A stretch of 64,000 nucleotides of DNA from Aldrovandia affinis (Eukaryota > Chordata > Actinopteri > Notacanthiformes > Halosauridae), in assembly GCA_029706075.1 (NCBI GenBank), contig JAINUG010000052.1, forward strand, positions 3,437,498 to 3,501,497. The letters are read 5' to 3'. The notes under the pieces were generated by a model. That model was not told the origin of the DNA, did no database searches, and saw only the letters and a program-made list of their open reading frames with translations. This document shows, one piece after another, positions 22,606-33,557 of this stretch (its first letter is position 1; every line of letters begins with the position of its first letter). The position numbers and the translations under genes are program-made.

Positions 22606-25490
22606 CTACAAGAGCTCAACATTGCAATGGAGGAAGGTAAGCATATCCACATGCTCTGCAGTCAGGCTTGCTCTTTTCTTTGTGACGATGTTCCCAGCTG
22701 CTGAAAACAGGCGCTCAGATGGAAGTCGATGTCGCAGGAACACACAAGAATGACTTGGCCACCATAGCCAGTATGGGAAACCTTGGTTCATTTACCTTCC
22801 ACCACTTGAGTGGGTTCTCGGTCTTCGCGAGAGGCTGTTCTCCAAAGTACATTAGTACCTCGTTCCTTGGGTGATGAAATGATTGAAATCCTCACCATCT
22901 CCACTGTCTTCCTCACTGTTTGGGTCTGAATCAGACCCAAGTAGAGTCCAGTAGAGACGGATGCTTCTCTGAAACACTGGCTGCATCTTGGGCCACATTG
23001 GCATTCTGCTGCAGGTCCACCTGATCTGTCTCACTCCTCTTTATTTGCAATGCGAGGGCTTGTACTTTAAGCTGCACTTTAAGGCCTTTGAATTTTGAAG
23101 AAATTTGAATTTGCAAAATCTTGGGTCAAGGGCAGCTGCAATAACACTAGTGTTTGCAGCATCATCTGTGAAGGACATCTCCAGCTCCCATCTTTTTGTT
23201 ATTTCCTTTGCTGCAGCAACCTGGAAGGCCTGCACAGGGGTGCTCTCAAAAGCTGTATTTTGTGTAGACCTCAGAAGCCCTTTGACGAGTGGAGGTAGAG
23301 CAGACACTGTGACATATGTCTCCCCACTGATGAAGATGGTGGCACACTCAAAGGGCCTGAGCACTTGTTCTAGTTCCTCTAGTAGACTCTACCACTGCTC
23401 GCTTTTCAGGTCCAGGTATCGCTTCCCTTGCCGTGTCAGCTCTGGGTCTGACAGATTTGCCATCACAGTTCCAGGAGGCAGCTAGTCATGTAGTAAGTAC
23501 TATTCCAACATGTACTTCCGTCTTGTATCAGCTTATGGTCAGGGGTTCCCATTTGTTGCTGCTTGATGTTCAGCTTGTTACAAGCCAGCTCACTTTTTTT
23601 GAAATGCTCTACTAGGCATCTTGCAGCCCCGACTGCTTTGGTAATCTGAGGATTATTCAAGGCATTGTTAACAACTAACTGCAAAGTGTGACCTGCACAC
23701 TGGACTGAAGAAATCCCATGCCTCTGTTCTAACAGCTTCAGAGCTGCCACTACATTAGCAGCATTGTCATGTACCACCATGATTTTGTTGGTTGAAATTC
23801 CAAACTTCTCAGCTGCCTCTTCAATCCAAGCGGCAATGTTTCCTGCAATGTGTCGCTCTTCCAGTGGCATGGTGGTTAAGCTGTAAGTGGTCAGCTCCCA
23901 GTTGTCCTTAATGAAATGACAGGTAATGCCCAAGTATGCCTGTGGCAATACTAGTCCATGCATCCGTTGTAAGAGCGATCTTGCTGTTGGTTGCTGTGAT
24001 TGCAGTTTTGACTTTCTGTGCATGTAGTATCCCTCCTTTGGAGGAAATCATCCACACGGCTTTGTTTTTTACTAGGAGAAAGAAAGAGAAAGAAAAAAGT
24101 AATGGTAAGTGTCAGAATTAGTTTGCAGTTGCACAATTTTACATGTAGACTAGAAAATTACAATTAGATTTTATATTAAGATTTGTACTTATTGATAAGA
24201 ATATAATATTAATAATATTGATAATAATATTCATCATGAGCCATGAAGTTTATTTATGCCTGTAAATGCTGTGTAGTGTGGATGCCTACTGTACATGAGT
24301 AGGGCGAGTAACCTACATGCCATGTCTTACTGCTTTTTATCTATTGACTCATTATAGTTACTTTATTATCTTGAAATAATATAACACCCACCAGTTACTA
24401 TGACATTGTTTATCATTACATACAATTTATCTATGCCTGTAGCTACATGCTGAAAAAATAAACGAGATTATCCGATGGTGGGGCTGCACTATGATTACAG
24501 ATTACTTGCGGATGCGTGTATTTTTGTTCGTCTGTGCACTACGCAGTGTGCACATAGCTCCTTGTTTATTAGGCTACTTGTTTATTAGGGTGATGGTAAA
24601 CGTTGGACTTGGACATGGAAACATTGACATTCAAATTTGTTGAATAAATATATTTTAGGAGAAGTTATTCATATTTCGAAAGTGATTCATTCATTGCACA
24701 CTAGTTAGATGACACGTTGCGCATGTTATGACTTTGAACGTCTGCCATTTCCACTGCAAAGACGGCACAAGTAAAATCAGAGACGTTATAAAGCTAACCT
24801 TACAACTGGTTCGTTTAGACAAGATTTTGAAAGACTGCTTCTGAAACGGGATATCCATATTTACATTGAAAATTATAACAGCTGCAGTTTGCCTTACAAA
24901 ACGCTCGATCGCTGATACCATTAATGGAATGTAAAACCGTGGTCAAAGTTTTGCAGAGTTACACAGTAGCCTAATATAGCTACCGGTATGCATAACATTA
25001 AGTGGCTGGAACCGTCATACCTCGGCAGTGGAAATGGGGCTTTGTAATGTTAGTGTAACTGTGGCGTTATAACAATTCCAACAGTCCAGTCCAATTCCAA
25101 CAATTATCATGGCTGTATTGACATTAATACGAGAGCTCTAGCTAGATTGCAGACATTCGTGGGGTTTTAGCTTAATTTAACTAAAATCACGCAATCAACA
25201 CACTATACAGCTCATTCAAGGACATGTTGACAACGTTACAGAGCTACATATACATAACAGTAGCAAGCTAGCAAGCTAGATAACCTAGCATCACACTTAC
25301 CATGTTGCTCCATCCTGTGCATCGAGTTGGCGGGTCACGGCTCCTGGATGCTTTCTTTTAAGGTGTTCGTGCATGGCCGTGGTGGTGCTGTGATATGCCA
25401 TTTCGGCTAGCACCATATTATTGGGTTTTTGCTTAAAGAATTCCCACACTTTGGATGCTCTGGGTCGTTTTTTTTTGGATTAACTCTCTC
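22606..25490 (-). pseudogene. hAT transposase (ZBED-like), decayed
   Basis: The N-terminal BED-type region lies at about 25300-25490 and reads KVWEFFKQKPNN then AEMAYHSTTTAMHEHLKRKH; the zinc-binding Cys pair seems lost. The core at 23463-24023 has MVVHDNAANVVAALKLLEQR and SSVQCAGHTLQLVVNNALNN, the RNase-H-like hAT core, and DGSTCWNSTYYM. A further piece at 23041-23364 has AAALDPRFCKFKFL. The C-terminal dimerisation segment at 22606-22791 has LPSERLFSAAGNIVTKKRAS and LTAEHVDMLTFLHCN. Frames change between blocks and an intron-like gap separates the BED part. It is not active as it stands. Confidence 0.88.
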
Positions 25491-25598
25491 CCGCATGCTC
25501 AGCTGGGTTTGCCTTCACCATGCTCAAAACAATACGACGATGAATATGCAAATCGACGAAATTACTTTGAAATTAATCGTTGCAGCCCTAAAAAACAC

Positions 25599-26448
25599 CC
25601 TCATAAATGGGAGCCTAACCTCCAATGAAAATGATGTGTGTTGTGAGCTGGCTTCATAGTTTCAGGTATGAGTTCCACTTTTCCATAATTATAGGCACTG
25701 GCTAATAATATACTAATTTAGCGGCTACATTAGGTAAAGCACCATTTTTTTGTTGCTCAGGTTAGCTAACCATTAATAACAAGCTATGATTGTGTGTCAT
25801 TTTTCAAAACCCTATGATCTGTTATTTTAGGGCCTGAAGGATGGGGAGGAGCCACTCAGGATCTGGAGCAGTCAAACAAATTAAACAAATCCATGTTCTT
25901 TCAATGGTTACATCTAAGATATTGTCCAATCCCTACTCGGTATCTCATTCAGTAGCTGAGCTCTATACTTTTGCCACCGGTTTTGGTGAAATCATTTTTG
26001 TTTACTTTGTTACTTGGCCATGTTAACCATACCCCGGGGTGAATTGCTAGCTTGTTAAAATAGCTATTGCATGCTACTGTGACATTTATTAAATAGTAAC
26101 ATGTGCAAAGTTATATTTCTGTCATTTGTCTGCTGCGGTCTTACAAATAAAGGCACTTTTGTTAACGTTAGTGTACTGGCATGTAAGATGATTAAATATG
26201 ATAGCTATCATAACAATTAGTTAGCTATGATATGGTGAGTTAGCTATGATATGGTGGAGAAATGCCATCTACTGACCATTGTAGGTATTGTTGTCATAAT
26301 TAATATTGTACATCAAAAAAGCATATGAATGATTGCAGAGAAATAGCATTTTTGGTACCAAATGACATCTGACCAATTAATTCACCTGATACAAAAAAAT
26401 TTAATTTTTATTTATTTATTTATCGATTCATAGCCTTTATACATGTAT
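25599..26448. other. intronic sequence between transposons
   Basis: AT-rich sequence. A short local duplication, TTAGCTATGATATGGTG, occurs twice near 26220-26255. No gene recognised. Confidence 0.5.
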
Positions 26449-26830
26449 TAGGGGTGCACCAATATATCGGTCGACTATTGGTATCGGCCTTATTTTTGCC
26501 TTGTTGACTGCAATTGGCTTATCAGCCGATAACATCAGATTTACTGATGGTAGAGGCTAATTGTCCGTCAGTTTGTGTTGCGTCAATCTGGTCTAAATAT
26601 TCAAACTTGAATGGAATGGCAGCATCTTTTATTTACAGGCTAAACTGACTGAAACTACACCTAATTTACTCCTCTGACAATGCTGCGATTGACTAGCTAT
26701 CACAAACACTCTGGCACTCCACGCAGTCTTGCACAAGATGCACGCTAGAACTGGACGATATGGCCAAAAATAATTAGCATGATATGTTGACCAAACACTT
26801 CGATAATGATATTGAAACAATAATTTTTAT
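26449..26830. mobile_element. worn hAT-type MITE ends
   Basis: Two short hAT-like termini lie here. One is TAGGGGTGCACCAATATATC at 26449, followed by ATCGG and TATCGGCC motifs. The other is AGAACTGGACGATATGGCCA at 26747, followed by ATTGAAACAATAAT. Neither partner end nor a target duplication could be seen. Assignment rests on the typical starting words. Confidence 0.4.
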
Positions 26831-26892
26831 GCAGAAAAAAGCTGAGTATATACAGATATTGAAACAACTTTAGTTAGCATTCAATGCTTATA

Positions 26893-27904
26893 CACTGCCC
26901 GTCCCAAAAAAAGTCACACTAATATTTCGTTGGACCGCCTTTAGCTTTGATTATGGCATGCATTCGCCGTGGCATCGTTTCGATAAGCTTGTGCAATGTC
27001 ACAACATTTATTTCCGTCCAGAGTTGCATACATTTTTCGCCAAGATCTTGTATTGATGATGGGAGAGTCGGACCACTGCGCAAAGTCTTCTCCAGCACAT
27101 CCCAAAGATTCTCAATGGGGTTAAGGTCTGGACTCTGTGGTGGCCAATCCATGTGTGAAAATGATGTCTCATGCTGCCTGAACCACACTTTCACAATTTG
27201 AGCCCGATGAATCGTGGCATTGTCATCTTGGAATATGCCTGTGCCATCAGGGAAGAAAAAATCCATTGATGGAAAAACCTGGTCATTCAGTATATTCAGG
27301 TAGTCCGCTGACCTCATTCTTTGGGCACATAACGTTGCTGAACCTAGACCTGACCAACTGCAGCAACCCCAGATCATAACACTGCCCCCACAGGCTTGTA
27401 CGGTAGGCACTAGCCATGATGGGTGCATCACTTCATCCGCCTCTCTTCTTACCCTTCTTACGCCTATCACTCTGGAACAGGGTAAATCTGGACTCATCAG
27501 ACCACATGACCTTCTTCCATTGCTCCAGAGTCCAATCTTTATGCTCCCTAGCAAATTGAAGCCTTTTTTTCGATTAGCCTCACTGACAAGTGGTTTTCTT
27601 AGGCTACGCAGCTGTTTAGTCCCAATCCCTTAAGTTCCCTTCGCATTGTGCGTGTGGAAATGCTCTTACTTTCACTATTAAACATAGCCGGGAGTTCTAC
27701 TGTTGATTTTTTATGATATGATTTCACTAAACGTTTAAGTGATCGCCGATCACAATCATTCAAGATTTTTTTCCGACCACATTTCTTCCTCGAAGATGAT
27801 GGTTCACCACTATCCTTCCAGGTTTTAATAATGCGTTGGACAGTTCTTAACCCAATTTTAGTAGTTTCAGCAATCTCCTTAGTTGTTTTCTTTGCTTGAT
27901 GCAG
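26893..27904 (-). mobile_element. Tc1-like element B, truncated at its 5' side
   Basis: The left terminus CACTGCCCGTCCCAAAAAAA follows TA at 26891-26892 and matches the second copy at 42172. The transposase C-terminal half runs inward. Instead of reaching its own 5' inverted repeat, the element is cut at about 27903 and joined to a different Tc1 element. Confidence 0.88.
26919..27554 (-). pseudogene. Tc1-like transposase C-terminal part (element B)
   Basis: The frame is open for 211 residues, with [40 protein letters not shown] (second Asp) and [20 protein letters not shown] (Glu). It ends [11 protein letters not shown]. The N-terminal part lies in another frame, from about 27600 within the fusion frame. 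The first Asp region (usual WSDESR) is changed to LMSPDLPCS by a frame slip. Confidence 0.88.
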
Positions 27905-28741
27905 GGGCCATGGACACAAAATGTCGATGTTTTGTTCCCCGAGCCACTTAGTTATCACTTTTGCCTTATGGCAAGGTGCTCCATCATGCTGGAAAAGGCA
28001 TTGTTCGTCACCAAACTGTTCTTGGATGGTTGGGAGAAGTTGCTCTCGGAGGATGTTTTGGTACCATTCTTTATTCATGGCTGTGTTCTTAGGCAAAATT
28101 GTGAGTGAGCCCACTCCCTTGGCTGAGAAGCAACCCCACACATGAATGGTCTCAGGATGCTTTACTGTTGGCATGACACAGGACTGATGGTAGCACTCAC
28201 CTTTTCTTATCCGGACAAGCTTTTTTCCGGATGTCCCAAATAATCGGAAAGGGGATTCATCAGAGAAAATGACTTTACCCCAGTCCTCAGCAGTCCAATC
28301 CCTGTACCTTTTGCAGAATATCAGTCTGTCCCTGATGTTTTTCCTGGAGAGAAGTGGCTTCTTTGCTGCCCTTCTTGACACCAGGCCATCCTCCAAAAGT
28401 CTTCGCCTCACTGTGCGTGCAGATGCACTCACACCTGCCTGCTGCCATTCCTGAGCAAGCTCTGCACTGGTGGTGCCCCGATCCCGCAGCTGAATCAACT
28501 TAGGGAGACGGTCCTGGCGCTTGCTGGACTTTCTTGGGCGCCCTGAAGCCTTCTTCACAACAATTGAACCTCTCTCCTTGAAGTTCTTGATGATCCGATA
28601 AATGGTTGATTTAGGTGCAATCTTACTAGCAGCAATATCCTTGCCTGTGAAGCCCTTTTTGTGCAAAGCAATGATGACTGCACGCGATTCCTTGCAGGTA
28701 ACCATGGTTAACAGAGGAAGAACAATGATTTCAAGCACCAC
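27599..28741 (-). CDS. chimeric Tc1 transposase frame (A N-terminus fused to B N-terminus)
   Basis: An open frame of 380 codons; the natural start is probably ATG at 28705 ([20 protein letters not shown]). Residues up to about 279 are a complete N-terminal and catalytic part of one Tc1 family. They include [50 protein letters not shown] (first Asp) and [20 protein letters not shown] (second Asp), ending ILCPWP. After the junction the frame continues with [20 protein letters not shown] and [20 protein letters not shown], the N-terminal DNA-binding part of element B. The Glu of the DD34E triad is missing, so it is not a transposase. Whether it is expressed is unknown; it is antisense to nothing and runs with UBE4B. 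Confidence 0.85.
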   Translation of the reverse strand: MVLEIIVLPLLTMVTCKESRAVIIALHKKGFTGKDIAASKIAPKSTIYRIIKNFKERGSIVVKKASGRPRKSSKRQDRLPKLIQLRDRGTTSAELAQEWQQAGVSASARTVRRRLLEDGLVSRRAAKKPLLSRKNIRDRLIFCKRYRDWTAEDWGKVIFSDESPFRLFGTSGKKLVRIRKGECYHQSCVMPTVKHPETIHVWGCFSAKGVGSLTILPKNTAMNKEWYQNILREQLLPTIQEQFGDEQCLFQHDGAPCHKAKVITKWLGEQNIDILCPWPLHQAKKTTKEIAETTKIGLRTVQRIIKTWKDSGEPSSSRKKCGRKKILNDCDRRSLKRLVKSYHKKSTVELPAMFNSESKSISTRTMRRELKGLGLNSCVA

Positions 28742-29081
28742 CCTCCTTTTAAAGCTTCCAGTCTGTTATTCTAACTCAATCAGCATGACAGAGTGATCTC
28801 CAGCCTTGTCCTCACCAACACTCTCACCTGTGTTAACGAGATAATCACTGACATGATGTCAGCTATTCCTTTCGTGGCAGGGCTGAAATGCAGTGTAAAT
28901 GTTTTTTGGGGGATTAAGTTCATTTTCATGGCAAAGAGGGACTTTGCAATTAATTGCAATTCATCTGATCACTCTTCATAACATTCTGGAGTATATGCAA
29001 ATTGCCATCATAAAAACTGAGGCAGCAGACTTTTGTGAAAATTAATATTTGTGTCATTCTCAAAACTTTTGGCCATGGGTG
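27904..29081 (-). mobile_element. Tc1-like element A, truncated at its 3' side
   Basis: The right terminus GTTTTGAGAATGACACAAAT (read inward on minus, after CACCCATGGCCAAAA) abuts TA at 29082-29083. The 5' inverted repeat, untranslated leader and the first about 280 codons of the transposase are present. It stops just before where SPDLNPIE should be and continues into element B. Confidence 0.9.
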
Positions 29082-29083
29082 TA

Positions 29084-30184
29084 CACACTCAGTGGCCACT
29101 TTATTAGGTACACCTGTACAGCTGCTCGTTAATAAAATTATCGAATCAGCCAATCATGTGGCAGCAACTCGATGCATAAAAGCATGCAGACATGGTCAAG
29201 AGTTTCAGTTGTTGTTCAGACCAAAAATCAGAATGGGGAAGAAATGTGATCTAAGTGACTTTGGCCGTGGAATGATTGTTGGTGCCAGACGGGGTGGTGT
29301 GAGTATCTCAGAAAACTGCTGATCTCATGGGATTTTCACGCACAACTGTCTCTAGAGTTTACAGAGACTGGTGCGAAAAACAAACAACAAACATCCAGTG
29401 AGCGGCACTTCTGTGGGCGAAAACGCCTCGTCAATGACAGAGGTCAGAGGAGAATGACCAGACTGGTCTAAGCTGACAGGAAGGCGACAGTAACTCAAAT
29501 AACCACACGTTACAACAGTGGTATGCAAAAGAGCATCTCTGAACGCACAACACGTGGAACCTTGAAGTGAATAGGCTACAGCAGCAGAAGACCACACCAG
29601 GTTCCACTCCTGTCAGCTAAGAACAGGAAAGTGAGGCTACAGGCTCACCAGAACTGGACAGTTGAAGATTGGAAAAATGTCACCTGGTCTGACGAATCTC
29701 GATTTCTGCTAAGACATGCATTTAAGCATTTAGCATGCAGATGGTAGGGTCAGAATTTGGTGTAAACAACATGAATCCATGCATCAATCCTGCCATGTGT
29801 CAACAGTTCAGGCTGGTGGTGGTGGTGGTGTAATGGTGTGGGGAATGTCTTCTTGGCACACATTAGGCCCCTTAATACCAATTGAGCATCGTTTAAATGC
29901 CAGTCTACTTGAGTCTTGTTGCTGACCATCTGCATACCTTTATGGCCACAGTCTACCCATCTTCTAATGGTGGTGGTGGAACGGGAGATTCGCAACATGA
30001 ATGTGCAGTCGACAAATCTGCAGCAACTGCATGATGCTATCATGTCAACATGGACCAGAATCTCTGAGGAATGTTTCCAGCATCTTGTTGAATCCATGAC
30101 ACAAATAATTCAGGCTGTTCTGGGGGCAAAGGGGGGTCCTACCCAGTACTAGAAATGTGTACCTAATGAAGTGGCCACTGAGTG
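29084..30184 (+). mobile_element. Tc1-like element C, adjoining element A
   Basis: The ends CACTCAGTGGCCACTTTATT and its inverse at 30160-30184 (AATGAAGTGGCCACTGAGTG) share GGTACAC just inside. TA lies at 29082-29083 and 30185-30186. The left TA is the same TA that ends element A. Confidence 0.9.
29235..30152 (+). pseudogene. Tc1-like transposase of element C, heavily decayed
   Basis: The N-terminus MGKKCDLSDFGRGMIVGARR is followed by a stop at about 29320. The remaining pieces are spread over all frames: QNWTVEDWKNVTWSDESRFL near 29650-29710 (first Asp) and a C-terminal piece ending AVLGAKGGPTQY at 30152. Many stops and small insertions make it inactive. Confidence 0.82.
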
Positions 30185-30186
30185 TA

Positions 30187-30426
30187 TATGGCTGCCTTTT
30201 CGTGTCTGCATATGATTTTTTGCGTGCCTCTGCCTCTTTTCTTCGCCATACATTCTTCATATTCCTTTTCGTGGAACTTCTCAAATGATGTAATAGATTA
30301 GACGTATTCCCGTCGGCCGGCGGGACCACTTTGTTACAGTACTTGCAGAACACTCCTCCTTTCTGCCCTTTGTCAGCTTGTTTGTAATCAAAGTAACCCC
30401 ACGCAACTGACGTGCAGCCTTTCTTA
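30187..30426 (-). pseudogene. hAT-type BED zinc finger fragment
   Basis: The frame reads KKGCTSVAWGYFDYKQADKG then GVFCKYCNKVVPPADGNTSN and LLHHLRSST. This is a BED finger with the aromatic W-GYF motif, the Cys pair CKYC and the first His. The second His region is mutated. It is followed by WRRKEAEARKK. The fragment is cut on the right by the Harbinger-like element at 30427 and on the left by element C, so only the N-terminal domain of a hAT transposase is left. Confidence 0.75.
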
Positions 30427-30686
30427 AGGCCTGAATATACTTCACTTTGCATGCGTACGCATTCATACGCAAGCGGCATTGTTCACATACTCCACTGCGT
30501 ACTTTACGTCTGTCTGGATGTTTAAAAGCCATATCCACTAGGTGGCAGAGAAATCGCGTAGGTAACATACTGCTGGTTTGCCAGTTCATTTAACATGTGG
30601 ATTGGATGAAAAGACACAGATACGCTTTATTAACGTACGTTACAAATGTGTTTTAGCTGCTAACTTTATCAGAATGACCACACATA

Positions 30687-32104
30687 CAGTGAGCACCATA
30701 ATTCATTGGACAGTTTAACATAATGTAGAATAAAGTAAACATTTTTCATATTTGGTCGCATATCCTTTGCATGCAATGATGGCTTGAAGTCTGCGACGCA
30801 CAGACGCTGGGTATCTTCCCTGGTGATGCTCTACCAGGCCTGTACTGCAGCCATCTTCAGTTCCTGCTTGTTTCGGGGACGTTTTGCCTTCAGTCTCCTC
30901 TTCAGCATGTAAAATGCATGTTCAATTGGTTTGGTGATTGACTCGGTCAGTCAAGGATTTTCCACTTTTTGGCCGTCAACAACCCCTTTGTTGCTCAAGC
31001 AGTATGTTTCGGGTCATTGTCTTGTTCCATGATGAAGTGCTGTCCAATGAGTTTGGAGGTATTTGGTTTTATCTGAGCAGATAAAATATTTCTGTAGACT
31101 TCAAAATTCATTGTTCTACTTCTGTCTGCACTCACATCATCGATGAAGACAAGTGAGCCCATTCAATTGGCAGCCATACAGGCCCAAGCCATAACACCCC
31201 CTCCACCATGTTTTACGGATGAGGTGGTATGCTTTGGATCATGGGCATTTCCTTTTTTTCTACAGACTTTCCTCTTTCCATCACTCTGGTACATGTTAAT
31301 CTTTGTCTTACCTGTCCACAAGACCTTGTTCCAGAACTCTTGGGACTCTTTTTGGTGCTTTTTAGCAAACTGTAATCTTGCCTTTCTGTTCGTCAGGCTT
31401 ATCAGTGGTTTGCATCTTGTAGTGCACCCTCTGTAGTCCTGCTGGTGTAGTCTTCTACGTATGGCAGACTTTGACACATCTACACCTGCATCCAGGAGTG
31501 TGTTTTTGATCTGTTGGGCCATCTTCAGGGGGGTTTTCTTCACCATAGAGAGTATTCTCCAGTCATCCACTACAGTGGTCTTCCTCGGTCTACCGGGTCT
31601 TTTTACATAATTGAGTTCACCAGTTGTTTTTTCTTGTTAATGATGAACCAAACTGTTGACTTGGGCATGCCCAGGGTTTTTGCAATGTTTCTGATTGATT
31701 GATTTTCATTTCTGAGCCTTCTGACGGCCAGCTTAATTTGCATCGACACTGCTGTCTTCCTCATGTTGTCACACCCCAACAACAATCTCCAAAGGCAATT
31801 GCAAAGTCTAGAATCAAGACTAGACATCAAGAGCTCTCTTCTGCATTCACTAATGACACAAATGAATACACCTGCCTAACGAAACACATCTGTGAAGCCA
31901 ATTCAACAAATACTTGTAGTACCTTAAAATGGGGGGACCATGTACAAAAGGTGCTGTCATTTCTCAATGGTTCATCTGATATGGATGAAAATACCCTCAA
32001 ATTAAAGCTGACAGTCGGCACTTCAACCTCATTGTCAAACTGCAGTGCAGTACAGGCCACTGCCAAAAAACGTGTCACTGTCCAATTAATTATGGTGCTC
32101 ACTG
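30687..32104 (-). mobile_element. Tc1-like IR/DR element with collapsed left repeat
   Basis: TA at 30685-30686 and 32105-32106. The left end CAGTGAGCACCATAATTCAT is followed at once by GGACAGTTTAACATAATG, which in the 18152 copy follows the inner direct repeat. The right end keeps the full arm of about 200 bp (TCATCTGATATGGATGAAAA to ATTATGGTGCTCACTG). So the left arm was deleted between outer and inner repeats. It is nested in the Harbinger-like element. Confidence 0.88.
30742..31764 (-). pseudogene. Tc1-like transposase, same family as 18331-19322
   Basis: MRKTAVSMQIKLAVRRLRNE and NIAKTLGMPKSTVWFI are in one frame (31603-31764). AQQIKNTLLDAGVDVSKSAI to NKVLWTGKTKINMYQSD are in the next (31163-31570). 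Later parts are broken further. The first catalytic Asp is lost: WTDETK has become WTGKTK. The SPDLNPIEH block near 30920 is deleted or changed (reads VNHQTN-type sequence). It is inactive by several independent lesions. Confidence 0.85.
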
Positions 32105-32550
32105 TATGTAATGTAAAGTTTTAGCTACATATAGTCCTTAACTTTGATTAACATTAGCAAGTGTACCTACAATTACATATTTATTGCTTCCATTTATTTT
32201 TGCATGTTTCCATGTCCAGGCTTAAAATGTTGGAAATTTCTCACCAGCGATTCTGGCATACATATTTGTCTTTATGCATATTTGTCTTTCTCACCAGCGA
32301 TTCTGGCATGCATATTTGTCTTTATGTCGCGGCAAGAGATGTGTGTAATTGCGGACCAGCTCTGTCAACCTCTCTTCATCACACATGGTATACTGCCCCC
32401 ACGATTTATGTCAGTATTGTTGCTCGTGTCCGCATAACGTTAATCTTGAGGACCTGCACAAGCTCCGCACCAAACGACCGCAGGATACGCATTGGCGGCC
32501 GTTTTACATACGTGTACGCGTATTTGAAGTGACGTATATTTAGGCCTTTA

Positions 32551-33206
32551 GAGACTAAACTCTGTTTTCAATCTCGGACAACAAATTCACTCCATGCTTC
32601 GGTAGCTCCGAGTCTGGCACTTTGATGATGCTTCCCTCTGGCTTCACTGCAGTGAAGTGTCACTTCATATCAAGGCTAGCTGTGATTGGTTGTGCGGTTG
32701 ATGGAAAAATGCCAGATAAAATAAAATATGCACAGCGGAACATTCTGGAGAAATGTTACTTTAATATTTGTGCACCTCTGTTTATAATCCTTTCCAGTAA
32801 CCAAGTGCCATGCTTACTGGAAAGGAAATCTGTGTATTCTGACTTAGATTAAAGCAGGAAGATCGCAGGTCGCACACATCAGATGACCTCCCTTGGCTGG
32901 AGTCTTGTCAACCTATTTTTATTTTTGATGAACAATCCTAACTAAGATTTTATTGGTCGGCTGGACTCATTACAGATCCTGAAGTGCCTTGCTTTCAGAA
33001 ATGCATGTCTGCCTGGTAAAATACCCATAAACTGCACTATCACAGTACTGAAAGTTAACAGGCAGTACAGTGAAATATTAACAAAGGCCTTAACAAAAGA
33101 TTGGATGAAAATTATGCAATGGCACATCATACATTCTGGCACAGTCATTTGTAATTTTATATTATTTAAACAATCTGATTCAAGCATGCAGACCATAAAG
33201 CAACAT
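32551..33206. other. intronic sequence downstream of exon 2
   Basis: The part just right of the Harbinger-like element may be the remainder of the hAT element that carries the BED fragment, but I cannot show it. The rest is unrecognised. Confidence 0.4.
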
Positions 33207-33208
33207 AC

Positions 33209-33464
33209 CGTAATTTCCGGACTATAAAGCGCACCTGAATATAAGCCGCACCAGCTAAATTTAGGGTAAAAAACAAATGTGTACATATACAAGCCGCACT
33301 GGACTATAAGCCGCAGGTGGACCGTAACCTGTAAAATCCATAGACTTAGAAGGCCCCCTAGTAGCCGTTAGCTGTAAAAATCCATAGATTAGCCGCACTG
33401 TTGTATAGGCCGCAGGGTTCAAAGCATGGGAAAAAAGTAGCGGCTTATAGTCCGGAAAATACGG
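33209..33464. mobile_element. 256-bp mariner-type MITE near exon 2 donor
   Basis: Ends CGTAATTTCCGGACTATAAG and, inverted, CGTATTTTCCGGACTATAAG are flanked by TA at 33207-33208 and 33465-33466. Internally ATAAGCCGCA and AAATCCATAGA are each repeated. It lies in the UBE4B intron only about 94 bp past the donor of the 33558-33777 exon. Confidence 0.9.
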
Positions 33465-33557
33465 TACATAAAGAGGCATGTGATGTCTTTTAGCAGTGAC
33501 ACTGCAACCAGACTCTGAGCACTTCCTGTGCCTAAGAGAAGTACAGGTTCTCCGTAC

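Larger units (their letters stand above)
20019..25590 (-). mobile_element. hAT transposon (5.57 kb) with perfect 8-bp TSD
   Basis: The ends TAGGGCTGCAACTAG and CGTTGCAGCCCTA are inverse repeats (TAGGGCTGCAACGATTAAT on the other strand). Both are followed by sequence rich in ATCGATTAAT and TCGATT. The flanks AAAAACAC/AAAAACAC are identical. Inside lie a minus-strand hAT transposase gene in pieces and, near the left end, a second transposon (20285-22321). Confidence 0.93.
30427..32547. mobile_element. PIF/Harbinger-like non-autonomous element
   Basis: Ends AGGCCTGAATATACTTCACT and, inverted, AGGCCTAAATATACGTCACT are flanked by TTA at 30424-30426 and 32548-32550, the 3-bp TWA duplication of PIF/Harbinger. 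Both subterminal regions are rich in TACGCAT and CGTACG-type words. Without the nested Tc1 (30687-32104) it is about 0.7 kb and has no transposase. It sits inside the hAT BED fragment. Confidence 0.8.

Noticed and set aside
30045-30479. 144-codon minus-strand frame
   Set aside because: Only the BED-finger part is meaningful. The right end is translated Harbinger terminus, and the left end is Tc1 sequence read antisense.
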